13,726 nt of DNA from DUPH01 sp035449085 (GTDB lineage: Bacteria; Verrucomicrobiota; Kiritimatiellia; RFP12; UBA1067): the NCBI GenBank assembly GCA_035449085.1, contig DAOTKE010000096.1, positions 1 through 13,726 on the forward strand. Reading direction: 5' to 3'. A model generated the notes under the pieces. The model did no database searches. It saw nothing but the letters and a program-made list of their open reading frames with translations, and was not told the origin of the DNA. The stretch's first letter is position 1, and every line of letters begins with the position of its first letter. The position numbers and the translations under genes are program-made. Positions 1 to 6,375 of the stretch are shown piece after piece.

Positions 1-1
1 C

Positions 2-1765
2 GGGACGCTGAACATCGTCAACCTCGCGATGTGGAACGACCGCGCCATCTACTTCCCGACGGGGCTTGTCACCACCGCGAAGACGCTCTCCATCGACCAG
101 GCGGGCGGGCACGTCAACGTCATGGGCGGGACGCTGCGCGTGACCGACTCCATCGGCAACTGCCGCAACTTCACCGTCGACGAGGGCATCATCTTCCCGG
201 ACGGCACCGTCCTCACGCCGTCGGGCTGGGACGTGCGCTCGGCGGCGCGCTTCGGGCTGGGCGCGGGCTCGGTGCTCACCCTCGCCCTGCCGGACTACAC
301 CAACGTCTACCCGATGACCTTCGCGGGCGGGACGCTCAACATCGCCTCGAACGCGACCTTCACGGGCGGCCTGATCCTCGACGGCACCGCGCTCAACGTC
401 GCCGCCGGGCAGACGCTGTCCGCCGCGTCGCTCTCGGGACACGATACGGTGACGCTGGAGACGGGGGCAGTGCTAAACGTTTCCAACCTGCACGGTTTTG
501 ACGGCGTGATCGTCAACAACGGCGGCACGTTCCATGTCGACAACACCCGCACCAACACGATCCCGGCTGAACCGGTTGTCGAACCCACTTTCTGGGTAGA
601 CGCCAGCCAGAGCGGTTCGTTCCAGACGAATTCGTCGGGCAAGCTTGTCTGGCTCGACAAGCGCACGGCACGCGACGGGACACCGGGCCTGATGTTCGCC
701 ACCGCGCTCAGCAATAGTACGCCGCCGATCCTGCAGAACCAACTCAACGGTCTGCCGGTCGTAGACTTCGGGCCGTTGGGAGCCGATAGCAAGGACGAAC
801 GCGGAATGATATGGAACCAGCGCATCACGACCGTCCAGGCGGTCCACTGGGTGATCGGGGCACAGAACGGCGGCGGACAGTTACTCGGCGACATGAACAG
901 CGGCGGTGGGATCGACTGGTTTAGATACAGTGATAACAACACGCAACCGATGCCGAACTACCGCTACGGAAACGGCGGGGATGACTACCGAACGCCGCTC
1001 TTACCCAGTCAGGGAAGATGGGGCAACCGTGCCGGACGGATGGACTACATCCACAACGGAACCGCGTATCTCAACGGCGTGCAGAACGACGGATTGGGCA
1101 TCTCAAATGGATTTCCGTCAGCCGACTATCATTTGGTCTCCGTACGCACGACCGGGCCAACGTATGCCGCCGCGTTCGCCAGCGAGCGGGTGGGCAACAC
1201 GTTTGCCCAGCGTTCCGGTGCTCAGCGGTTGGGCGAGGTGTTAGTCTACGGCGTCCCGCTGACGGCGGAGCAAAACCGCGCGAACGATGCCTACCTGTCG
1301 TGGAAATGGTTCGCACGGCGGCTGGACGGTTACCGTACCGTGGACGAGGATTTGATCGCCCTCCGCGGTTCCGGCACGGTGTCGGGCACGGCGGTCCTGG
1401 CACGCGAGGTTGCGCCCGCGGCTGCGGGACTCGCCGTGGACGGAAATCTGCATCTTGACTTCTATCCGGCGGCGACAGAGATCGGCGCGGCGATCCGACT
1501 GGACGCACTGCCCGCACCGGGCGTCGCGGCGATCAGCGTGGACGGGGACGCTTATTTACCGGCCCGCGTGACGGTCGTGCTAGGGGAGATACGCGCGGGG
1601 ACGTTCACGGTGCTCACCGCCACCGCGCTGCATGGTTCGCCGGAATGGCTGATCGACATCTCCGCAACAGCGAACACCGTAGGCTTCTCATTTGATGTGA
1701 AGCAGACGGATGAAACCGTGATCTTGACGATCACGGCAAAAGGAACAATGATGTTGATTCAATGA
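2..1765 (+). CDS. Large beta-rich surface/secreted protein, C-terminal part (5' partial)
   Basis: The frame is open from base 2. The first ATG (29) lies inside recognisable repeat sequence (GTLNIVNLA before it), so this is the tail of a longer gene. Three zones can be seen, numbered from the ATG. Residues 1 to about 180 are short Gly/Thr/Asn-rich strands with recurring GGTLxx motifs (GGTLRV, GGTLNI, GGTFHV), as in autotransporter-type beta-helix passengers. Residues about 185-435 begin PTFWVDASQSG and contain VWLDKR, PVVDFGPLG and LGEVLVYG, resembling a LamG/concanavalin-like module. Residues about 440-578 form another beta-rich region (GSGTVSGTAVL, GLAVDGNLHLDF). No sorting signal, beta-barrel or C-terminal membrane anchor is visible. 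In PVC bacteria such proteins are usually secreted adhesins or polysaccharide-interacting proteins; the role here is inferred. Third-position GC changes sharply near 437 (see findings). The stop is TGA at 1763-1765. Confidence 0.8.
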   Translation, partial: GTLNIVNLAMWNDRAIYFPTGLVTTAKTLSIDQAGGHVNVMGGTLRVTDSIGNCRNFTVDEGIIFPDGTVLTPSGWDVRSAARFGLGAGSVLTLALPDYTNVYPMTFAGGTLNIASNATFTGGLILDGTALNVAAGQTLSAASLSGHDTVTLETGAVLNVSNLHGFDGVIVNNGGTFHVDNTRTNTIPAEPVVEPTFWVDASQSGSFQTNSSGKLVWLDKRTARDGTPGLMFATALSNSTPPILQNQLNGLPVVDFGPLGADSKDERGMIWNQRITTVQAVHWVIGAQNGGGQLLGDMNSGGGIDWFRYSDNNTQPMPNYRYGNGGDDYRTPLLPSQGRWGNRAGRMDYIHNGTAYLNGVQNDGLGISNGFPSADYHLVSVRTTGPTYAAAFASERVGNTFAQRSGAQRLGEVLVYGVPLTAEQNRANDAYLSWKWFARRLDGYRTVDEDLIALRGSGTVSGTAVLAREVAPAAAGLAVDGNLHLDFYPAATEIGAAIRLDALPAPGVAAISVDGDAYLPARVTVVLGEIRAGTFTVLTATALHGSPEWLIDISATANTVGFSFDVKQTDETVILTITAKGTMMLIQ

Positions 1766-1777
1766 CGCGAAGCGCGT
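1765..1777 (+). terminator. Short stem-loop just after the first gene's stop
   Basis: ACGCG (1765-1769) pairs with CGCGT (1773-1777) around a 3-base loop, beginning in the stop codon. An alternative register gives the very stable GCGAAGC mini-hairpin (1767-1773). No T-tract follows, so intrinsic termination is doubtful; it may simply stabilise the mRNA 3' end. Confidence 0.25.
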
Positions 1778-1813
1778 TCCATGCTCGACGGTTAACGATT
1801 GATGCTCAACAAC

Positions 1814-1822
1814 GAGGAGAGG
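1814..1822 (+). promoter_or_regulatory. Ribosome binding site for the oxidoreductase gene
   Basis: A purine-rich GAGGAGAGG lies just before the ATG at 1826, with its GGAG core six bases away. It favours ATG 1826 over the in-frame TTG at 1799 and ATG at 1802, which would also put extra residues in front of the twin-arginine signal. Confidence 0.7.
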
Positions 1823-1825
1823 ACA

Positions 1826-3253
1826 ATGACACGCAGAGATATGCTGAAGGGACTGGGAGGCGCAACAGCGGTCGCGGGTTTCCCGACGATCATTCCGGCA
1901 CGCGTGCTGGGGCAGGAGGCGCCGAGCAAGACGGTGCAGATCGGACAGATCGGCTATGGACGCATCGCGTCGTACATGGACGTTCCTGCAATACTGGCTT
2001 GCAAGGGAGCACGGTACGTGGCGGTCGCGGACTTCGACAAAGAGCGCGCGCAGTGGGGTAAGGAACGCATCGAGGCGCACTATGCGAAACAAGGGGTGCC
2101 GGGCGAAATCACGGCGGTTCATGACTACCGCGAACTGATCGCCCGTAAGGACATCGACGCGGTGGCCATCTCCACGCCCGACCACTGGCACAGCCAGCCC
2201 GGCGTCGAGGCGGCGTTCGCCGGCAAGCACGTCTACCTGCAGAAGCCGACGTCGCTGACCATCGACGAGGGACGTCTGCTCAGTGATGCCGTGCGCGCGA
2301 ACAAACGCACGTTCCTGCTCGGTTCGCAACAACGCTCAAGCGAGCAATTCCACCGCGCCTGCGAGCTGGTGCGCAACGGGCGGCTCGGCAAGGTCACGCG
2401 CATCGAGATCGGACTTCCCGGCGATCCGGCGGGCGGACGGACGGAAAAGATGCCCGTGCCCGAGCAGTTCAATTACGAGGCGTGGCTGGGCTCTACGCCG
2501 GAAGTTTACTACACCGAGGATCGCGTCCATAAGAACCACGACCGGAAGCTGACATCACGTCCCGGCTGGCTGCGCTGCGAGCAGTTCGGCGCGGGGATGA
2601 TCACAGGCTGGGGCGCGCACCACCTCGACATTGCCCACTGGGGCATGGGTTGGGAAACCTCCGGGCCGAAGTTCATTCAGGACAAAGGAACGCATTTCAA
2701 CAAGTTCTACAAGGACAAGGACGGCAAGGACGTGCTCGGCCTCTGGGATGTCCACGGAGAGTACGACGTGGAAATGACCTACGCGGATGGGACACTCATG
2801 CGTGTCTGGGACAAGTTCCCCAACGGTATCCGTTTCATCGGAGAGAAGGGATGGATCTTCGTCAGTCGCGGAGCGACCAAGACAACCGCTTCCGATCCCG
2901 TCGCACCCGGCAAGCCGCTCAAGGCTCTCGACGCCAGCGATCCCGCTCTGCTGGAAGGCGACGCCGGCCCGATCAAACTCTACAAGCATCGCGGCAATCA
3001 CCACCAGAACTGGATCGACCACATCCTGAAAGGTGACGAGGACACGCTTGTGCCGGTGGAGACCGCGCACCGCTCATGCTCGGCCTGCCTGCTGGCGCAC
3101 ATCGGCATGAAGCTCAAACGCCGACTGGAGTGGGATCCGGTGAAGGAACGCTTCGTCAACGACGACGAGGCCAACGCGATGTTGCGCCGTGAGGAACGCG
3201 CGCCGTACGGCACGCGCCGCGCATACGAACGCATGTCCGGCAAACGGTCGTAA
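1826..3253 (+). CDS. Tat-exported Gfo/Idh/MocA family oxidoreductase
   Basis: A 475-residue NAD(P)-dependent dehydrogenase of the glucose-fructose oxidoreductase/inositol dehydrogenase/MocA family. The N-terminus MTRRDMLKGLGG plus a hydrophobic stretch to about residue 28 is a twin-arginine signal, so the folded, cofactor-loaded enzyme is predicted to act outside the cytoplasm. The Rossmann fold starts at about residue 37. The dinucleotide loop is G43-Y-G45-R-I-A48, where A48 replaces the usual third glycine, and acidic residues D69/D71 end beta-2. The EKP motif appears as Q-K140-P141. The catalytic-domain signature GWGAHHLDIAHWG includes H265, H266, D268 and H271. These elements fit family members that oxidise a sugar or polyol hydroxyl; the substrate is unknown. 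It is the first gene of a same-strand cluster with DUF6807 and UroD-fold genes. PVC genomes carry many paralogues of this type. Family assignment is secure, function is not. Confidence 0.92.
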   Translation: MTRRDMLKGLGGATAVAGFPTIIPARVLGQEAPSKTVQIGQIGYGRIASYMDVPAILACKGARYVAVADFDKERAQWGKERIEAHYAKQGVPGEITAVHDYRELIARKDIDAVAISTPDHWHSQPGVEAAFAGKHVYLQKPTSLTIDEGRLLSDAVRANKRTFLLGSQQRSSEQFHRACELVRNGRLGKVTRIEIGLPGDPAGGRTEKMPVPEQFNYEAWLGSTPEVYYTEDRVHKNHDRKLTSRPGWLRCEQFGAGMITGWGAHHLDIAHWGMGWETSGPKFIQDKGTHFNKFYKDKDGKDVLGLWDVHGEYDVEMTYADGTLMRVWDKFPNGIRFIGEKGWIFVSRGATKTTASDPVAPGKPLKALDASDPALLEGDAGPIKLYKHRGNHHQNWIDHILKGDEDTLVPVETAHRSCSACLLAHIGMKLKRRLEWDPVKERFVNDDEANAMLRREERAPYGTRRAYERMSGKRS

Positions 3254-3334
3254 CCGTGGTGTATCGAATGAAGCGAGTGAATCGAACAGAATCGAGACGT
3301 AAAGTGTCCGGTTCCACATGAGACGATAAGGAAA

Positions 3335-4255
3335 ATGAGAAACCTTATTTTTCTGTCGGCGGCGCTCTGCGTGTCCGTCGTCTCTGCGGTCGAGACGCTG
3401 CGCGCGTTTCTATCCGATAGCACTGTCGATATTTGGATCGGAGACCAGTTTTTCACCAGTTACCGTTACAACACTGGCGAGAAACTGCCGTACTTCTTTC
3501 CGGTCAACGGTCCCTCTGGCATCTCGGTCACGTCGGTGCGCAATCCACAGTATCCACATCACGCCTCGCTGTGGTTTGGCTGCGACCGGGTGAACGGCGG
3601 CAACTATTGGCAGGACAAAATGGAACACGGGCGCATCCTCACCGAGAGCCTCGTGCTCCAAGGGGCCACACGCGGCACCAGCGCCGATCTGCCCACTATG
3701 TCCGGCCAAGAGGTGATGATCAGCCAGACCTGCATCTGGCGGCGTCCGGGCACTCCGGAACCCTTCCGCGACACCCGCCGCTATGTCATCACCGCGCCAT
3801 CGACCGAACTTCGCGTGATCGACGCCACCATCACGCTGGAAGCGCTGATCGACGTGGAGATCGAGAAGACCAACCACTCGTTTTTCAGCCTGCGCGCCGA
3901 TCCGGCCTTCGCCGTCGCCCTCGGCGGCACGATGGTCAACGCCGAAGGGATCAAGGGCGAGAAGGAGACATTCGGCAAGGGCTCGCCATGGATGGCGTTC
4001 TTCGGCAAGCACGGGACAGGCGTCGAGGAGGGCATCGCGCTTTTCCAGCATCCGTCCAACCCGTGGTATCCCGCCCCCTGGTTCACGCGGGATTACGGCT
4101 TCCTTTCGCCCACGCCGATGTTCTGGCCGCAGGACGGTAAGTCCACGAAATTGAAACAGGGGGAGAAGCTCGCGTTGCGCTACCGCACGGTGGTGTTCGC
4201 GGGTGACGCGGAGAGCGCGAAGCTCAATGAACTGTATGAGGTGTATGCCAAATAG
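3335..4255 (+). CDS. Exported DUF6807 (PmoA-like) protein, copy 1
   Basis: A 306-residue protein. MRNLIFLSAALCVSVVSA is a Sec signal peptide with likely cleavage after residue 18, giving an exported or periplasmic product. The mature part has the DUF6807 core: PYFFPVNGPSGISVTS, then Y-P-H75-H76-ASLWFGCDRVNGGNYW, and near the C-terminus NPWYPAPWFTRDYG (from residue 242) and LKQGEKLALRYRTVVFAG. Proteins of this family are often auto-named 'methane oxygenase PmoA'. They have no demonstrated role in methane oxidation and no resemblance to membrane-bound PmoA; the fold is expected to be a soluble beta-sandwich. In PVC and Bacteroidota genomes they often sit beside Gfo/Idh/MocA oxidoreductases, as here, suggesting work on an extracytoplasmic carbohydrate. 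The start ATG has AAGGA at 3328-3332, unusually close (two bases). The gap to the upstream gene is 81 bp. Family assignment is strong, activity unknown. Confidence 0.88.
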   Translation: MRNLIFLSAALCVSVVSAVETLRAFLSDSTVDIWIGDQFFTSYRYNTGEKLPYFFPVNGPSGISVTSVRNPQYPHHASLWFGCDRVNGGNYWQDKMEHGRILTESLVLQGATRGTSADLPTMSGQEVMISQTCIWRRPGTPEPFRDTRRYVITAPSTELRVIDATITLEALIDVEIEKTNHSFFSLRADPAFAVALGGTMVNAEGIKGEKETFGKGSPWMAFFGKHGTGVEEGIALFQHPSNPWYPAPWFTRDYGFLSPTPMFWPQDGKSTKLKQGEKLALRYRTVVFAGDAESAKLNELYEVYAK

Positions 4256-4311
4256 GCGAGGTTAACGCGGTTGTCGGGGCCGTGCGCCTTGACACCCGCG
4301 AAAATCAAAAA

Positions 4312-5355
4312 ATGACAAACGAACAATGGGAAAAGCTGCTCGCCGTGGTGGTGCGCGGCGAGCGTCTGGACAAGCCGTTCTGCGGTTTCATCGCGGATAG
4401 CCCGTGGCTGCCGGGGTGGAGCGGCAAGGCCAGCATTCTGGATTACTTCGCTTCCGAGCAGGTCTGGCTGGAAACCAATCTCGCCGCCGTCAGGACGTTC
4501 CCGGAGGCGGTGTTCCTGCCGGGGTTCTGGTCGGAGTACGGCATGTGTACCGAGCCGTCCGCATTCGGTGCGCAATTGATCTGGCACGAGAATGAATTGC
4601 CGTTCGCGGCGGCCCTCTCCGGCGCGGGGACGGGCGAGCGCGCGCTGAAGCTGTCGAAACCCGACGTGACGTCGGCGGGATTACTCCCCTTTACGTTGCA
4701 GCGGTTGGTCCGGGCGCGGCCTGCTATTGAGGCGGAAGGCCATACGATCCGCTTTGCCGTGGCGCGCGGACCGCTCAACATCGCCTCGTTCCTGATGGGG
4801 ACGACGGAATTATTGATAGCCATGCAGCTCGATCCCGACGGCACGCAAGAGATGCTGGAGGTCATCACGGCGTTTCTGGCGGAGTGGATCAAACTGCAGG
4901 CGGCAACGATCCCTTCCATCAGGGGCGTTCTTTTGCTGGACGACATCATCGGTTTCATTGGACCGGAAGACGTCGCGACCTACGCCATGCCGTCGCTTAA
5001 GCGCGTGTTCGGCGCCATCGACGCAGATATCCGCTTCCTGCACAATGACGCGAATGGCCTGAGTTGTGCGGAGCAATTGGCAGACGTGGGAGTGAATCTT
5101 TTTAACTTCAGCTTCGAGCATCCCATCGACGAGATGCGCAAGCTGGTCGGGCCCGAGGTAGGGCTACTGGGCAACATCCCGCCGCGCGACGTGCTGGCGG
5201 CGGGGACACCGGAGCAGGTGCGGAGGTGCGTGGCAGAGCAGAAGCAGACGCTGGACGGTGACTTCACGCGCGTGATCTTCTCCTGTGGTGGCGGTCTGCC
5301 GCCGGGCGTCTCAACGGCGAACCTGCGGGCGTTTCTGGAGGAGGCGGGAAAATAG
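4312..5355 (+). CDS. UroD/MtaA-fold (uroporphyrinogen decarboxylase family) protein
   Basis: About 347 residues with no signal peptide, so cytoplasmic. The C-terminal half is typical of the UroD-like superfamily: a histidine strand RFLHNDANG (H244-N-D246), LADVGVNLFNFSFEHPIDEMR, the GLLGNIPPRDVLAAGTPEQV segment, and the closing FSCGGGLPPGVSTANLRAF with C325. This superfamily includes heme-pathway uroporphyrinogen decarboxylase and the zinc-dependent corrinoid/CoM methyltransferases MtaA/MtbA. MtaA enzymes bind zinc with His-x-Cys plus a later Cys. Here the first Cys is Asp246 while the later Cys325 remains. True HemE is unlikely because the sequence is divergent and the neighbours are unrelated to heme. 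A corrinoid- or methyl-transfer role is possible but inferred; no corrinoid protein gene is in the window. The start is uncertain: ATG 4312 is chosen, but an in-frame GTG lies at 4282 and neither has a good Shine-Dalgarno sequence. It is flanked on both sides by DUF6807 genes. Confidence 0.8.
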   Translation: MTNEQWEKLLAVVVRGERLDKPFCGFIADSPWLPGWSGKASILDYFASEQVWLETNLAAVRTFPEAVFLPGFWSEYGMCTEPSAFGAQLIWHENELPFAAALSGAGTGERALKLSKPDVTSAGLLPFTLQRLVRARPAIEAEGHTIRFAVARGPLNIASFLMGTTELLIAMQLDPDGTQEMLEVITAFLAEWIKLQAATIPSIRGVLLLDDIIGFIGPEDVATYAMPSLKRVFGAIDADIRFLHNDANGLSCAEQLADVGVNLFNFSFEHPIDEMRKLVGPEVGLLGNIPPRDVLAAGTPEQVRRCVAEQKQTLDGDFTRVIFSCGGGLPPGVSTANLRAFLEEAGK

Positions 5356-5358
5356 GTA

Positions 5359-5401
5359 ACGGTGTGCCGCAGTGCCGGGAAGGTGGTATCATCCACACCG
5401 T
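5359..5401 (+). promoter_or_regulatory. Inverted repeat in the leader of the second DUF6807 gene
   Basis: ACGGTGTG (5359-5366) is the exact reverse complement of CACACCGT (5394-5401), with a 27-base spacer. The arms start just after the UroD-fold stop and end 10 bases before the AAGGAG of the next gene. A competing smaller pair, GTGG/CCAC, sits in its right half. It could be an intercistronic mRNA structure or an operator; there is no T-tract. Function is not shown by sequence. Confidence 0.35.
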
Positions 5402-5410
5402 CAACCCATG

Positions 5411-5416
5411 AAGGAG
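5411..5416 (+). promoter_or_regulatory. Strong Shine-Dalgarno of the second DUF6807 gene
   Basis: AAGGAG lies five bases before ATG 5422, the best ribosome site in the cluster. It fixes the start at 5422, where a clean signal peptide begins, rather than at the in-frame GTG 5362. Confidence 0.8.
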
Positions 5417-5421
5417 TAACC

Positions 5422-6324
5422 ATGTTAAAGAAAATCAATCGCCTTGTCTGGTGTGTCGCGGTCTGCGTGGCGCAGGTGCGCGCGGAGGACACCCGTTGTT
5501 TTGCGACGGACGCGGAAACCGGCGCGGTGACGATGCGGGTGAACGGCACAAACCTCTGGACATATGTGCCGCAGAGCCAAGAAGGCAAGCCGTACTTTCA
5601 TCCGCTGTGTGTCCCGGGCACTGGCGAACCGTTGACCGCGTTCCGGCCGCCAGACCACGCCTGGCATCTGGGTCTCTGGTTCTCATGGAAGTATATCAAC
5701 GGCTGTAACTTCTGGGAACCGACCTCCAACGCGGTCACGAAGATCGTGTCGCAGACCGTGAAGACAGAGGGCAACGTGATGTCATCCGACGTTGTACTAT
5801 CCTATCTCGGCAAGGGAACGGAAATCGTGCGAGAGGCGCGCCAAGTGCGTGTCGCGACAGCAGAGAACGGCGACTACACGATCGAGTGGGAGAGCGCGTT
5901 CACGGCGGTCGGCGGCGATGCGGCGTTCGACTGTACGAAGGCCGGCAAGAACAAGAACGGCGATTGGGCGTCCGGCGGCTACGCGGGACTGATGTGGCGT
6001 TTCCCGGACACGCCGTATTTCTCTTATTCAGTCAGGAACGCTGAAGGCAAAGAAAATGTCAAAGCGTGCGGCGAGCCGAGCGCGTTCGTGGAGGCGGTCG
6101 CGGTCTCGAAGGCCACCGGCGCGAAGGCGAAGATCGTGTTTCGTGACCTGGAGGGCAACCCGCGCCATCCGACCCCATGGTTCGTGCGTTACGACCTCAA
6201 CGCGCACAAGGGGCGCGGCTACTACCTCATCGGCCCCGCGATGATTTTTCACGAGCCGCTGAAACTCGCCGCCGGGGAGACCCTGCGTTTCCGGTATTCG
6301 GTGTCGGTCGAGCGGATCAAATAA
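5422..6324 (+). CDS. Exported DUF6807 (PmoA-like) protein, copy 2
   Basis: A 300-residue protein. MLKKINRLVWCVAVCVAQVRA is a Sec signal peptide with probable cleavage after residue 21. The DUF6807 layout matches the first copy, but in a different subtype. PYFHPLCVPGTGEPLTAF is followed by D-H79-AW-H82-LGLWFSWKYINGCNFWEP instead of the PHHASLWFG form. The later landmarks NPRHPTPWFVRYD (from residue 246) and LAAGETLRFRYSVSVERI correspond to NPWYPAPWFTR and the KQGEKLALRY segment of the other protein. The shared architecture with low identity points to an old duplication or independent recruitment, not a recent tandem copy. Conserved histidines and tryptophans near residues 79-98 suggest a metal or ligand site, which is inference. 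It sits 66 bp after the UroD-fold gene and 51 bp before addB. The catalytic role of the family is unknown, and any 'methane monooxygenase' label should be disregarded. Confidence 0.87.
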   Translation: MLKKINRLVWCVAVCVAQVRAEDTRCFATDAETGAVTMRVNGTNLWTYVPQSQEGKPYFHPLCVPGTGEPLTAFRPPDHAWHLGLWFSWKYINGCNFWEPTSNAVTKIVSQTVKTEGNVMSSDVVLSYLGKGTEIVREARQVRVATAENGDYTIEWESAFTAVGGDAAFDCTKAGKNKNGDWASGGYAGLMWRFPDTPYFSYSVRNAEGKENVKACGEPSAFVEAVAVSKATGAKAKIVFRDLEGNPRHPTPWFVRYDLNAHKGRGYYLIGPAMIFHEPLKLAAGETLRFRYSVSVERIK

Positions 6325-6375
6325 GCGCCACGATTGTTTCTGGCCTTATCGCGCACAAGGGGTTTCCTGTTCATC

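Noticed and set aside
1688..2332. 214-codon open frame on the - strand opposite the oxidoreductase gene
   Set aside because: It overlaps the conserved Rossmann-fold coding region and the end of the preceding gene, and its translation shows no family features.
3263..3295. Three ATCGA words in the gap before DUF6807 copy 1 as operator repeats
   Set aside because: Spacings are irregular (18 and 10 bases) and the word is short; chance occurrence is likely.
3433..4140. 235-codon + strand frame within DUF6807 copy 1
   Set aside because: An out-of-frame shadow rich in Arg and His; the real frame carries the signal peptide and DUF6807 motifs.
4312..5355. UroD-fold gene as hemE of heme biosynthesis
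   Set aside because: The sequence is strongly divergent and the context is carbohydrate-type exported proteins, not heme genes. I kept only the superfamily assignment.
3335..6324. DUF6807 genes as methane monooxygenase (PmoA)
   Set aside because: The proteins are soluble and exported, with a signal peptide but no further membrane helices, and no pmoB/pmoC is present. The PmoA name of this family is a legacy label.
6334..6375. TTG start extending addB by 14 codons
   Set aside because: The extra residues contain no conserved sequence and the TTG has no ribosome site. ATG 6376 starts directly before the expected first strand, although its own ribosome site is also weak.
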